64,000 nt of DNA from Niallia sp. NCCP-28 (GCF_023168165.1 NZ_BQYJ01000003.1:310001-374000), one strand, 5' to 3'; counted from the stretch's first letter, positions 8,812 to 17,612 are shown. Notes: generated by a model from the sequence alone, not told the origin. A program made the numbers and translations.

Positions 8812-8943
8812 ATGAGAAAACCACGAAAACGTTCATTTCAAGAATTGGTAGCAGAAAATAGACTGCAGCTGTTAAAAGATAGGGAAGCAATTGAAAAAAT
8901 TGAAGAACGCTTGGAAAATAAACATCTTAAAAAGGCAAGATAA
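8812..8943 (+). CDS. FbpB-family small basic protein
   Basis: A 43-residue basic protein starting MRKPRKRSFQEL and containing KIEERLENKH. This pattern fits the FbpB family of small Fur-regulated basic proteins, which in B. subtilis assist the iron-sparing small RNA FsrA. AAAAAGGAG is well placed before the ATG. The leader runs about 160 bases from the predicted promoter. Only a weak Fur-like site (about 10 of 14 positions) is visible in the leader, so iron control is not established from sequence. Confidence 0.65.
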   Translation: MRKPRKRSFQELVAENRLQLLKDREAIEKIEERLENKHLKKAR

Positions 8944-9108
8944 CAACTCGGACATTTACAAGGCCGGTGCTCCTCTTTTAGCGTTTTTTTGCCTTTACAT
9001 AAACAAGAACCTGGGAGACTGCTTTTCTGTTGCACTGGGATAAACAACAATTACCATCTATCATCTTCTTCTTACTGGTGCACAATATAAGAGGAAGGAG
9101 ATGATAGT

Positions 9109-9252
9109 ATGGGTAATCCCAAAAAGGACAGCAAACATTTTGTTCCAAGTCATATCGGTACAAAGTCAAGGAGCGCTGGGGGCAATAAAGGAAAACAAAT
9201 GCAGGATACATCTGGTCAGCACCCTCAAGTGATTCAAACTAAAGGGGAATAA
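9109..9252 (+). CDS. sspN: Small acid-soluble spore protein N
   Basis: 47 residues, minor SASP made in the forespore. It begins [13 protein letters not shown] and contains [15 protein letters not shown], nearly identical to B. subtilis SspN as I know it. AGGAAGGAG precedes the start. In B. subtilis sspN is followed by tlp; here tlp is absent and the tandem-AAA gene follows instead. I could not identify a clear sigma-G promoter. Confidence 0.93.
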   Translation: MGNPKKDSKHFVPSHIGTKSRSAGGNKGKQMQDTSGQHPQVIQTKGE

Positions 9253-9257
9253 AAATA

Positions 9258-9293
9258 AAGCTCTCGCAACGTTGGTTGTGGGAGCTTATTTTT
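9258..9293 (+). terminator. Rho-independent terminator of sspN
   Basis: 13-base stem starting AAGCTCTCGCAAC (two G-U pairs), GTTG loop, followed by ATTTTTA, a few bases after the stop codon. Confidence 0.85.
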
Positions 9294-9415
9294 ATGGGAA
9301 AAGAAAATCAAATATGCATGCTCTATAAATAAATGTTGTATCAATTAACGAATTTGCTGGAATATGATAGTATAAAAGGATGAACTAGAATAATGGATAG
9401 AGTGAAGTGAATAAA

Positions 9416-11761
9416 ATGAATGTAGAAAAGATAAAACACCAAGATAAAATGCTGTTTGCAGAAATAAAAAAAGAATTTGATGATAATGGTTTTATTGTTG
9501 ATGAAGAAAAAATTCTTTATTTGATTGGCAGGATGAATGAAAGGGAAGAGGCAAAAAAATTGTCTGAGCTGCTAACAATGGCAGCTATTTCTCGTATTCG
9601 TGAAGATGAAAAAGATACAATTGCGTTAGCATGGCTAAATAAAGCGATTGAACTAGACGAAGGAAATAAAAAAGCAGCTAATTTTTTATCTCAGCATGAT
9701 TGGCAAAATTACCGTCATTTATTAAAGGATTTAGTGTTTCCATCAATTAGAGAAACCGATAATCGTACAGCTAAAAGAAAAGTAGCGGAACAGTATATAA
9801 ATATTTGCAGGAAGTTTCTCGATGAAGTAGAAGAAGAACAAGATAAACTTGCAGCAAATAAAAAATCTGCTGTTCAGATGCAAAATGTTCAGTCTATTTC
9901 CAAATACAACGAAATTATGGAACAATTAAAACAGATTGTTTTAAAAACATCTGAATTATTAAAAGCAGCTGAAGAATATGAAGAATCTATTAGCGGAGTA
10001 TTTCATACTGCCATTTATTATGAAAATGTAAAAAAAGACATAGAAGCACTGAATGAATTAATTGCTGGCTGGAATCAATTATTTATGGAAGATGCACAGA
10101 TAAACGAGCAAAAAGAATCTTCACTAGAAGTTTTAGAACAGATGATTGGTTTAGAAAGTGTAAAAAAACGTGTAGAAAATTATTATCGATTTTTGAAATA
10201 TCAGCATTCCCGAAAAAAATTAGGCTTTACGATCCAAGATGAATTAAGTCTTAATATGATTTTTACAGGAAATCCAGGAACAGGAAAAACAACATTAGCC
10301 CGTTTATTAGCCCGCATTTATCATGAATTAGGTGTTCTGCCAAGTGAAGAGGTAGTGGAAGTGGATCGCTCTCAATTAATTGGCGGTTTTATGGGGCAGA
10401 CAGAAGAAAATGTCCGTTCCATTGTTAAACAAGCATTAGGAGGTGTGCTTTTTATTGATGAAGCATATAGCTTAAAAAGGGAAGGGCAATCAGGGAATGA
10501 TTATGGACAAGCTGCTATTGATACACTTGTATCTTTAATGACAGGAGATGAATTTGGGGGCAAATTCGCGGTGATTCTTGCTGGATATCCAGAAGAAATG
10601 CGCCAGTTTCTAGAAGGTAATCATGGATTGCGCAGCCGTTTTCCTTCCTCTAATTTTATGCATCTTCCTAATTATTCTAAAGAGGAACTCTTAGAAATAG
10701 GCGAGAAAATTGCCAGCGATAACGATTATGTTATAACAAAGGGTGGAAAAAAAGAACTGCTGAATCGATTAGAAAGGGAAGAAGTGGATGAGTCATTTGG
10801 CAATGCACGAGCTGTCAAAAATATTGTGTTAGATGCGATTTTTAAAAAAGGATCGAAGCCTGCAAATAATAAACATATATTAACTTATACACTTTTAGAG
10901 GAAGAAGACTTTTCTAATAAAGAGGGAAATGCTATAGAAGATCCTGCAAAAGAATTGGAGCAATTAATTGGATTGGATGGAGTAAAGGCAGAAATAAAAA
11001 AAATTATTGCTTTTGTAAAAATGCAGCAATTGCGAAGAGAAAAAGGACAAAGAATTCTTCCTATCCAGCTTCATGCTGTATTTACAGGAAATCCAGGAAC
11101 AGGAAAAACAACGGTTGCAAAACTTTACGCCCAATTTCTTAAAGATTGCGGCATTTTAAAAAGGGGGCATTTAATCGTTACCTCAAGAGCGGATTTTGTT
11201 GCTGGATATGTTGGACAATCTGCGATTAAAACAAAAAAGAAAATCCGTGAAGCATTAGGCGGCGTGTTATTTATTGATGAAGCATATTCCTTGGTGAATG
11301 GTTCTAATCAAGATTTTGGAAAAGAAGTAGTAGACACACTAGTAATGGAAATGACCAATCATAATGAAAATTTAGTGGTTGTTTTAGCTGGATATCCAAA
11401 GGAAACAGAACAATTACTAGCAAGCAATCCAGGGCTGCAATCAAGATTTAAAAAATATATTCCTTTTGATGATTATGATGTTCAAGAATTAATAGAGATA
11501 ATGAAACTTTATGCAGCAAAATTTGATTATCTATTATCTGATAAAGCCATCAGTTATTTATTTGAAGCATTACGAGCTGTTCCTACCCAAGGAAATGGAC
11601 GATTTGCTACTAATATTATTGATGAGGCTGTGCAGCTGCAAGCATTAAGAATCATGGATGAAGAAAGTGATAAGGATAATATGCATAGCATCATTACGAA
11701 GGAAGATGTGGAAAAAGCATTAGTTGTCTACTCGAAAAACGATAAATTGGAGCATATATAG
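9416..11761 (+). CDS. Tandem AAA+ ATPase related to SpoVK (CbxX/CfqX family)
   Basis: 781 residues: a helical N-terminal region of about 235, then two AAA+ modules. Each has a Walker A GNPGTGKTT (near residues 286 and 558), Walker B VLFIDEAYSL and a sensor segment (AGYPEEM or AGYPKET). B. subtilis SpoVK has one such module in about 320 residues, so this is a double-length relative. CbxX/CfqX-type proteins are ring-forming remodelling ATPases. Neighbouring spore genes make a sporulation role reasonable but unproven. I prefer ATG 9416 over GTG 9407, which sits in the weak AGTGAAGTG ribosome binding site. The thioesterase gene follows after 27 bases. Confidence 0.85.
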   Translation: MNVEKIKHQDKMLFAEIKKEFDDNGFIVDEEKILYLIGRMNEREEAKKLSELLTMAAISRIREDEKDTIALAWLNKAIELDEGNKKAANFLSQHDWQNYRHLLKDLVFPSIRETDNRTAKRKVAEQYINICRKFLDEVEEEQDKLAANKKSAVQMQNVQSISKYNEIMEQLKQIVLKTSELLKAAEEYEESISGVFHTAIYYENVKKDIEALNELIAGWNQLFMEDAQINEQKESSLEVLEQMIGLESVKKRVENYYRFLKYQHSRKKLGFTIQDELSLNMIFTGNPGTGKTTLARLLARIYHELGVLPSEEVVEVDRSQLIGGFMGQTEENVRSIVKQALGGVLFIDEAYSLKREGQSGNDYGQAAIDTLVSLMTGDEFGGKFAVILAGYPEEMRQFLEGNHGLRSRFPSSNFMHLPNYSKEELLEIGEKIASDNDYVITKGGKKELLNRLEREEVDESFGNARAVKNIVLDAIFKKGSKPANNKHILTYTLLEEEDFSNKEGNAIEDPAKELEQLIGLDGVKAEIKKIIAFVKMQQLRREKGQRILPIQLHAVFTGNPGTGKTTVAKLYAQFLKDCGILKRGHLIVTSRADFVAGYVGQSAIKTKKKIREALGGVLFIDEAYSLVNGSNQDFGKEVVDTLVMEMTNHNENLVVVLAGYPKETEQLLASNPGLQSRFKKYIPFDDYDVQELIEIMKLYAAKFDYLLSDKAISYLFEALRAVPTQGNGRFATNIIDEAVQLQALRIMDEESDKDNMHSIITKEDVEKALVVYSKNDKLEHI

Positions 11762-11788
11762 TAGAAGTAAGTGGGAGGATACAAAAAA

Positions 11789-12220
11789 ATGAGCGAACTA
11801 TTTGTTTCAACAAGAGAAATTCAACTGTATTATGCAGACACTGATATGATGGGTGTTATTTATCATGCTAATTATTTAAAGTTTTTTGAGTTAGGAAGAG
11901 GGGGATTTTTGGAGGATTTAGGATACAGCTATATGGAAATGGAGAATCAAGGGTATTTTGCTCCTGTTTATGATATTCAAGCAACTTATAAAAAACCACT
12001 TCGATATGGCGACAAGGCTTTTGTGAAAACATGGGTCGAACTAAACGACGGCTTAAAAACAACATATGGCTATACCGTTGAAAATGGCGAAGGGGACGTT
12101 TGTGCACAAGGAACCTCTACCCATATAATTGTCAGCAAAGAAACATTTAAGCCAAAGTCATTCAAAAAAAGTTTTCCAGAATGGTTTCAAAAGTATGAAG
12201 AAATAAAAAAGAAAAATTAA
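11789..12220 (+). CDS. yneP: Acyl-CoA thioesterase, hot-dog fold, YbgC/FadM type (YneP)
   Basis: 143 residues. The catalytic segment of 4-hydroxybenzoyl-CoA thioesterase-like proteins is clear: YYADTDMMGVIYHANYLKFF, with the catalytic Asp and the His-Asn pair. It hydrolyses acyl-CoA thioesters; the chain preference is unknown. GTGGGAGG precedes ATG 11789, which I prefer over the upstream in-frame GTG. It sits in the same order as B. subtilis yneP-yneQ-yneR. Confidence 0.88.
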   Translation: MSELFVSTREIQLYYADTDMMGVIYHANYLKFFELGRGGFLEDLGYSYMEMENQGYFAPVYDIQATYKKPLRYGDKAFVKTWVELNDGLKTTYGYTVENGEGDVCAQGTSTHIIVSKETFKPKSFKKSFPEWFQKYEEIKKKN

Positions 12221-12230
12221 CAAGGAAAAT

Positions 12231-12262
12231 AAACCACTCTTATTTAGATTTGGTGGTTTTTT
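12231..12262 (+). terminator. Terminator between yneP and yneQ
   Basis: AAACCAC (12231) pairs with GTGGTTT (12253) around a 15-base loop and runs into TTTTT. Short stem, so partial readthrough into yneQ is likely. Confidence 0.6.
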
Positions 12263-12292
12263 CTCCTAGTTTTGACAATAGGAGGGGTTATA

Positions 12293-12583
12293 ATGGCTTT
12301 TGGCATCAATAGAGAAGAACTCGCTCGATGGAAGCATCAAATTGATCATGGCGAAATTGCTTTTTTGACCCATTATTGGTTAGATAATCGTTTTCCAGAA
12401 AGTAAAAGTGTCACAAAAGTAGGCTGTTCTGATTTTGCTAAACTTGCAGCATGGGGCAAAAAATATGGCCTGCAAAAAGAATGGATTCATGTAAGAAAGG
12501 ATGGATATTCTCATTTCGATTTAATAGGCAAAAGCCAAGCAGAAATACTTCGAAGTGAAAATATCTCCTATACATTAAAGTAA
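12293..12583 (+). CDS. yneQ: YneQ-like conserved hypothetical protein
   Basis: 96 residues, no signal or membrane segment, rich in Trp and charged residues, with the tract KVGCSDFAKLAAWGKKYG and the end SQAEILRSENISYTLK. Position between yneP and yneR supports YneQ. Its biochemical role is not known. ATG 12293 follows GGAGGGG directly; an upstream TTG would lie before the ribosome binding site. Confidence 0.75.
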   Translation: MAFGINREELARWKHQIDHGEIAFLTHYWLDNRFPESKSVTKVGCSDFAKLAAWGKKYGLQKEWIHVRKDGYSHFDLIGKSQAEILRSENISYTLK

Positions 12584-12593
12584 AAAAATAAGC

Positions 12594-12623
12594 AAGCACC
12601 CTTTTTAATTAAGAAGGGTGCTT
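12594..12623 (+). terminator. Hairpin after yneQ
   Basis: AAGCACCCTTTTT pairs with AAGAAGGGTGCTT with one mismatch. The T-run after the stem is missing, so efficiency is uncertain. Confidence 0.5.
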
Positions 12624-12700
12624 CAGGCTGCTCGAAAATATCTCGATAAGCAAACGTTTTTAAGCGGTCTGAAAAGGCAGAAAAATAGACATTGTTTACA

Positions 12701-12741
12701 CGCTGAAGATCCCCTCCAGAATAAGGAGAGGATTTTCAGCG
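12701..12741. terminator. Hairpin 3' of yneR (either direction)
   Basis: A 17-base stem (CGCTGAAGATCCCCTCC with two G-U pairs to its partner at 12725-12741) and a 7-base loop, 13 bases after the yneR stop. Neither side has a T-run, so it may be an RNA-stabilising 3' end rather than a classic terminator. Confidence 0.5.
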
Positions 12742-12753
12742 CATTTAATGAGA

Positions 12754-13053
12754 TTAAGCTTGTTTTTGTGTAAAATGATACTCTGGTTCGTTTGCTTCTG
12801 CATTAAATTCAGCAGCAAAATCACTATCATCAAAATACCATACATCTTTTTCTTCAATATAATAGGTAATGCCAAATTTTTCTGTGGATATGCCAATATT
12901 GATGGGCTCTTCTTTGGAAATTCCTAAAGAGAATCCTTGTTGGACAGTGCTGCATCCCCCGTAACGAGCAAAAAAACGTACATAATCTCCATCCTTTAAA
13001 TTCATTTCTTCCTTATACCAAGAAGCAGCTTGGTCACTAATAAAAATTTTCAT
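12754..13053 (-). CDS. yneR: HesB/IscA-like domain protein (YneR)
   Basis: 99 residues, cytosolic, related to A-type iron-sulfur carriers by overall fold. The usual three-cysteine pattern is incomplete: one Cys in RYGGCST and no C-terminal CxC, so it probably does not hold a cluster as IscA does. The start at 13053 follows AAAGGGAGTG; an ATG nine bases upstream would have no ribosome binding site. It is transcribed against yneQ. Confidence 0.75.
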   Translation of the reverse strand: MKIFISDQAASWYKEEMNLKDGDYVRFFARYGGCSTVQQGFSLGISKEEPINIGISTEKFGITYYIEEKDVWYFDDSDFAAEFNAEANEPEYHFTQKQA

Positions 13054-13210
13054 TTGATACACTCCCTTTTTTTCATTAACCTTCTATAGTTCTGTCCAAA
13101 TAGATACACCAACGAAGTGTTATACCTATTATAAAACAAACTATTTATTTATGCGACTAAAGGAATTCTTTATATATCTGCTTATGTCGACAAAAACTTG
13201 TATGACTCTG

Positions 13211-14338
13211 CTATTGTAATCTCTGCATCATATGCCCCATTATTTCCTTATAGGAATGTTTGAGCCTTTTATCATTTGCTTCTTCTAATGGCCGCAGTTC
13301 ATAGTCTTTTTCTTTATTGCTATAATTATAAGTAGGGAAGAAGCTTGGATTTTCCAATTGTATTTCTGTCTTGTTATTTTTTATGGTTTTTTTTATGGTA
13401 ACAGAAGCAAGTCCACCAATATTTCGGTATTCCTCGTCTTGGCCAGATAGGAAGTTGCCTAATGAATAAACCACAAGCGCCTTCTTTCCTTCTCTATTGG
13501 TTAGCCATTCCATATGCTGCAATACATGAGGGTGGCCTCCAAAAATGATGTTTACTCCTTCATTTACTAAAAATTGCGCTAATTCCTTTTGATCTGTGTT
13601 TGGAAAACGTTCATATTCATTTCCCCAATGAATTCCCATTACGATAATATCCGCTTGTTTTTTTGCCTGTGTTATTTCCTTTTTCATGTTATTTTTATCG
13701 ATTATATTCACAATATATGGTTGTTTCTTTGGGATGGGAATGCCATTTGTCCCGTATGTGTATGAAAGAAATGCCACTTTTATGCCGTTTTTTTTCATCA
13801 TTCGAATTGTTTGCTGATCTTTAGCACTTGTAAATGTTCCAACATAGGGCATTTTTATTTTTTTTAAATAAGCTAAAGATTTTATCTGGCCTTCTGTCCC
13901 TCTATCAAGAGCATGATTATTGGCTGTTGTAACAATATCTACTCCAGCTGCTTTTAAGGCATCTGCAATTTCATGTGGACTGTTGAAAGCAGGATACCCT
14001 GAGAGTCCAATGCTTGTTCCTGCTACAATCGTTTCTTGGTTTGCGAGAAGAATATCTGGTTTTAAAAGTTCAGGTGTAATTTTTTCTAGCATTGGTTTAA
14101 AATTATAAGTTTTTTTACTTGTTTGTGCATCATTATACACTCGATCATGAATAAGAATATCGCCAACAGCTCCAATTGTAATACTGCTTTCTAATTTTTT
14201 GTCTCCAATTGGTGTAGTGCGTATGGGCTGCATACCTATTTCATCTTGTTGTTTTTCTTTAGCATCCATTATTATTGCTGCTGAAACTATGGCAAGAATA
14301 ATAAAAGCGCTGGCTGCTAATATATTCTTTTTTATCAT
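13211..14338 (-). CDS. CapA-family protein (PGA capsule/YwtB-like phosphoesterase fold)
   Basis: 375 residues with an N-terminal membrane anchor (about 6-22) and an extracytoplasmic metallophosphatase-like domain. Motifs in order: GDILIHDRV, LANQETI, TTANNHALDRG, GIHWGNEYE, FGGHPHVLQ and YSLGNFL. CapA/PgsA proteins take part in poly-gamma-glutamate capsule export, but many solitary CapA homologues occur without capBC; none is nearby. GAAGGAG lies 11 bases before ATG 14338; an ATG 30 bases upstream has no good ribosome binding site. Confidence 0.85.
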   Translation of the reverse strand: MIKKNILAASAFIILAIVSAAIIMDAKEKQQDEIGMQPIRTTPIGDKKLESSITIGAVGDILIHDRVYNDAQTSKKTYNFKPMLEKITPELLKPDILLANQETIVAGTSIGLSGYPAFNSPHEIADALKAAGVDIVTTANNHALDRGTEGQIKSLAYLKKIKMPYVGTFTSAKDQQTIRMMKKNGIKVAFLSYTYGTNGIPIPKKQPYIVNIIDKNNMKKEITQAKKQADIIVMGIHWGNEYERFPNTDQKELAQFLVNEGVNIIFGGHPHVLQHMEWLTNREGKKALVVYSLGNFLSGQDEEYRNIGGLASVTIKKTIKNNKTEIQLENPSFFPTYNYSNKEKDYELRPLEEANDKRLKHSYKEIMGHMMQRLQ

Positions 14339-15047
14339 TTTTTTTATTTCTCCTTCTGTCATCTGCATAAATGAAGCTTTATTTTAAAATAGTTTATTCT
14401 GTCCATTTCTCTAGGATAACAAAATCAGCGGCAGTATTCGACTAGTTTTGGTGATTTTAATGGTTTTGTTGTTTTATTTAGATAAAAGGAAGTAAATGAG
14501 TAGAGCTTTTTTTATATAAGAATGATTAAAAAAGGAGAGGAATAGTCTTTCATACATATATGATTCATTTAAGTAAGGAGATTATTCATTTTTATCATTT
14601 AACAGGCCGTGACATCCTCATCTAAGGGAATAGGGGAGAAAATAAGAAATTCAGGTGGGGAGAAACTAGCCTGTAAAATGCTAATGGAAGTTTCATTTTA
14701 TCCTGAATAGGCGAGAAGACCCCCATCTTCAAGAAAGGGAGAAGGGGATAGCCCAATGAGCAATGAGAAAGGTGTGGATGAATTGCCTTTCGGACAAGGG
14801 AGGGGGGGGGTTCTATTTTGCTTGTCCGACTGTTTGAGTGCTGAATGAAGGAAAGGAATAAGAGGGATCGACCGAGTGTTTGTTCTTTTTTCCTTGTCAT
14901 CTAGAGCAACTTGAATAGAGGGGGGAATAAAAGATTTGTTAGAGAAAATGGCTAATATATCTAATGAAAAAGCCATGTTGCTGCAGCTAACAATCAGCAG
15001 AAGATAGAAAATCCCCTACTGATTGAAGGTTCATTTAAACAGGGAAA
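14339..15047. other. Intergenic region with repeats and a poly-G hairpin
   Basis: About 700 bases between the capA-like gene and the orphan kinase gene. It contains repeat copy R1, a run of nine G (14802-14810) in the loop of a stem CGGACAAG (14791) / CTTGTCCG (14821), and a fragment near 15011-15036 that resembles the CTGATTGAAG part of the R family. Overlapping frames on the minus strand here look like translated repeats and lack ribosome binding sites. Confidence 0.6.
14610..14713 (+). repeat. R-family dispersed repeat, copy R1
   Basis: Starts TGACATCC, then TAAGGGA, a purine tract, GGGGAGAAA, a GCC segment, AAGTTTC and ends TAGGCG. The same order of blocks occurs in R2 at 17754-17840 and, inverted, in R3 at 49230-49360. 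Confidence 0.6.
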
Positions 15048-16145
15048 CTATTCTTTAAAGGGAATTTCAACGTAAAAAGTAGTACCATTGTTTAATTCGC
15101 TTTCTGCATATAAATTACCGTCAGCATCTTCCATTATTTTTTTGCAGACACTTAAGCCAATTCCTGTACCTTTTCCCTTTGTTGTGTAAAATGGATTAAA
15201 TAATTCTTTTATTCCAGATTCGCTGATGCCGCAACCGTTATCTTTAAGAGCGATACGAACAAAGGAATTTTTTATGGATGTTGTTACATGAATATATTTA
15301 TTGTCTTTTTTTTCAGGGGATTCTTCAATTGCTTCGAATGCATTTTTTATGATATTTACTAGTACTTGCTTTAATTGTTTTTCATTAAAAAATACATAGG
15401 GAGATTGTTCGCAAAGATCCATTTGAATCATAACATTTTTCATAATAGATTCACTTTCAAACAATGTACAAATATCTGTTATTAATCTATTTATGGAGAT
15501 ATGCTCCAAATTATCGTCTTTGGGTTTAGAGGCATTTAAGAAATCAAAAATAATATCATTGGCCCGGTCAATTTCTTCCAAAGCGATATCGGCATAACGC
15601 TCTTTTTTTATTTCTGCTAAATGAGGTTTAATCAATTGAATAAATCCTTTAACAGTTGTTAGTGGATTGCGTATTTCATGGGCAATTCCTGCAGCTAATT
15701 TTCCAATATTATTACTATAATCGTTAGAAAGGGCTACATCGCGAAATAAATGAATGGTTTTTGTAAAAAGGCTTTTTTGCTCTCTCATATGCTGGTGAAA
15801 ATCAGAGAGCTGCTGATTTATTTGTTTGGATAATTTTTGTACATTTTCTTCTTGTTTAGTTAATGGTATGCAATACAAATGATAGAATGAATCTTCTTCC
15901 ACTTTGTACAGCCTGTAGAAGGATTCATAATGAAAATAAGGCAATTGAATCGTCATTTCTACTTCTGCATGCCCGCTTTCTAAAAAACTGGCAAATTCAT
16001 CTGCATCTATAAGCAAATAATCTGCAAAGGATGATGATTTAATAGAAGAATTATTGGGTATAGAAGAGTGAAGAATTTCTAGCTGATTATTTATTAAAAA
16101 ATAAGGAAAAGGAAGCTTGCTTATATTCTTCGATAAAGTGTTCAT
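15048..16145 (-). CDS. Orphan soluble histidine kinase, sporulation-kinase type
   Basis: 365 residues and no membrane segment. A PAS-like N-terminal domain (about 1-95), a coiled linker (about 97-130), then HisKA with His156 in GIAHEIRNPLTTVKG and an HATPase domain with KNAFEAIEE, DNGCGISESG and GKGTGIGLSVCKK. The H-box wording is that of KinA/KinD/KinE-type kinases that feed the Spo0F-Spo0B-Spo0A phosphorelay, and there is no regulator gene beside it. Start at 16145 is preferred, with AAAGGATGG upstream. The signal is unknown. Confidence 0.85.
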   Translation of the reverse strand: MNTLSKNISKLPFPYFLINNQLEILHSSIPNNSSIKSSSFADYLLIDADEFASFLESGHAEVEMTIQLPYFHYESFYRLYKVEEDSFYHLYCIPLTKQEENVQKLSKQINQQLSDFHQHMREQKSLFTKTIHLFRDVALSNDYSNNIGKLAAGIAHEIRNPLTTVKGFIQLIKPHLAEIKKERYADIALEEIDRANDIIFDFLNASKPKDDNLEHISINRLITDICTLFESESIMKNVMIQMDLCEQSPYVFFNEKQLKQVLVNIIKNAFEAIEESPEKKDNKYIHVTTSIKNSFVRIALKDNGCGISESGIKELFNPFYTTKGKGTGIGLSVCKKIMEDADGNLYAESELNNGTTFYVEIPFKE

Positions 16146-16300
16146 AAATGATACCATCCTTTAATAGAATAAGAAATTGCTGTTTCCACTTCATTCTTTG
16201 GAATTTAATTAGTACATTCTATGACGAAAAAAATCAGGATATGTCATTTTTTTTAAAAGATTTTTCAAAAAAAGTAGCTGATTATGTAAAAAAATATAAT

Positions 16301-16424
16301 AGGCTGTTGGCAAGCGCCCGCTTTTTTTGTTGCTCAGCATTTTTCGGATGCACATTGTCTGCCTTGGTAACTTCGATCCTTTTCAGGTTTTGCGCCTCAA
16401 AAGGCAGCTGTTTTCAAACAGCCT
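16301..16424. mobile_element. 124-bp MITE-like element
   Basis: Bounded by AGGCTGTT at 16301 and its inverse AACAGCCT at 16417-16424; GC-richer than its surroundings. The GGCTGTT end is shared with the IS1595-like element at 52752, so it may be a deletion derivative of such an element. No target duplication is visible. Confidence 0.4.
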
Positions 16425-16555
16425 GAAAGTATGCGTTTTTGATTTTATCTACACGCTGAGCTATATAAATTAATAGATTTATCATACAAAATTTTCCGGC
16501 ATTATTTCAATGTTTTCAGGAAACTAATCCTAATTCGCTTTTTTTCTAGTCTAAT

Positions 16556-16582
16556 GAAAAAACCCTCGTTTATTCGAGGGCT
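16556..16582 (-). terminator. Rho-independent terminator of plsY
   Basis: Read on the minus strand: CCCTCG, AATAAA loop, CGAGGG and six T, just after the plsY stop. Confidence 0.88.
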
Positions 16583-16590
16583 TATGTTGA

Positions 16591-17181
16591 TTAAATCCAT
16601 TTCACTTTTGGTTCTGTTTTATTAGCAATTCTTTTAATATTTGCCCGGTGTCTATAGACAACAAAAATCGTAAGCAGTGCTAATATCAGAATCAACAATT
16701 TATCATCCCATAATACAAGAGAATAAATCAACCCGGCAAGTCCGGCCGCCATGGAAGATAAGGACACATACTTTGAAAAGTATAAAGTAATGAAAAATAT
16801 TAAGATGATAAACAAAAACAGCAAAGGCTCGTGACCTAACAGAATTCCTGCAGAAGTTGCCACGGCTTTTCCGCCTTTAAATCCTGCAAAAATAGGATAC
16901 ATATGGCCAATAACAGCAAAAACTCCAAAAATCAATGGATTTACATCAAGATTTAAAGCAAACAGCATTGGTAAAAGTGTTGCCACTGTACCTTTTAAAA
17001 TATCAGAAATTGTCACTGCGAAACCCGCTTTTTTGCCTAATGTGCGAAAAGTGTTTGTCCCCCCAAGGTTTCCGCTGCCATGCTGCCTAATATCCACACC
17101 GTAGAATGTTTTTCCTATTATAAGCCCGGAAGGAATGGAGCCAATTAAATAGGATACAACGATTAAAATAGCTATAATCAA
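16591..17181 (-). CDS. plsY: Glycerol-3-phosphate acyltransferase PlsY
   Basis: Transfers the acyl group of acyl-phosphate to glycerol-3-phosphate, the first step of phospholipid synthesis, at the membrane. 196 residues with about five to six hydrophobic segments and the three family motifs: GSIPSG near 14-19, [13 protein letters not shown] near 34-46 and [12 protein letters not shown]. The start is TTG at 17181 after AAGGAG. It corresponds to B. subtilis yneS, which also lies after yneR. Confidence 0.95.
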   Translation of the reverse strand: MIIAILIVVSYLIGSIPSGLIIGKTFYGVDIRQHGSGNLGGTNTFRTLGKKAGFAVTISDILKGTVATLLPMLFALNLDVNPLIFGVFAVIGHMYPIFAGFKGGKAVATSAGILLGHEPLLFLFIILIFFITLYFSKYVSLSSMAAGLAGLIYSLVLWDDKLLILILALLTIFVVYRHRANIKRIANKTEPKVKWI

Positions 17182-17276
17182 AACAAACTCTCCTTACATT
17201 TATGTATCATGCCACTATTATTGTACCATGTTATCCTAAAAACTCATCATTTTTTAAAAAAATATAATCAATAAAA

Positions 17277-17305
17277 TTGATAATCGAAATCATTACGTTT
17301 ATAAT
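17277..17305 (+). promoter_or_regulatory. Promoter of rpmE2 with an embedded Zur box
   Basis: TTGATA (17277) and TATAAT (17300) are 17 bases apart. The spacer is filled by TCGAAATCATTACGT (17284-17298), matching the B. subtilis Zur palindrome TCGTAATNATTACGA at 12 of 14 positions. Zur with zinc would cover the promoter, so the gene should turn on under zinc starvation. Confidence 0.8.
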
Positions 17306-17323
17306 GGAAGCGAGGTGATAAAA

Positions 17324-17566
17324 ATGAAGGAAAATATCCATCCTAACTACCATAAAGTAATCTTTACAGATGCTGTCAGCGGTTTTTCTTTTTTAAGCAG
17401 TTCTACTAAAACTTCTAATGAAAAAATGCTATGGAAAGATGGCAAGGAATATCCGGTAATAAAAGTAGATATTAGTTCAGACACCCATCCGTTTTATACG
17501 GGACGGCAAAAGTTTGCGGAAGCAGGCGGCCGTGTAGATAAATTTAAGAAAAAATATAATATGTAA
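17324..17566 (+). CDS. rpmE2: Ribosomal protein L31 type B (zinc-independent)
   Basis: 80 residues beginning [14 protein letters not shown] and ending [13 protein letters not shown]. It lacks the CxxC zinc ligands of type A L31, so it is the alternative form that replaces the zinc-bound L31 and frees zinc. The ATG at 17324 has GAGGTG at good spacing. The predicted transcription start lies only about 12 bases before the start codon. The Zur box upstream agrees with this role. Confidence 0.95.
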   Translation: MKENIHPNYHKVIFTDAVSGFSFLSSSTKTSNEKMLWKDGKEYPVIKVDISSDTHPFYTGRQKFAEAGGRVDKFKKKYNM

Positions 17567-17612
17567 TTTTTCTTTAGTGGACATTAAAGGCCCCGCTGAT
17601 TGAAGCATTAAG

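Larger units (their letters stand above)
16146..16590. other. Intergenic region with a MITE-like element
   Basis: About 440 bases between the kinase and plsY. It holds the inverted-repeat element at 16301-16424 and the plsY terminator. The reading frame across it has no ribosome binding site and is not called. Confidence 0.6.

Noticed and set aside
14622-14976. Two overlapping 92-codon frames on the minus strand
   Set aside because: They run through repeat R1 and the poly-G hairpin, lack RBSs and have an amino-acid composition expected of translated repeats.
16148-16426. 92-codon plus-strand frame
   Set aside because: Crosses the MITE-like element, has no RBS and overlaps the start of the kinase gene.
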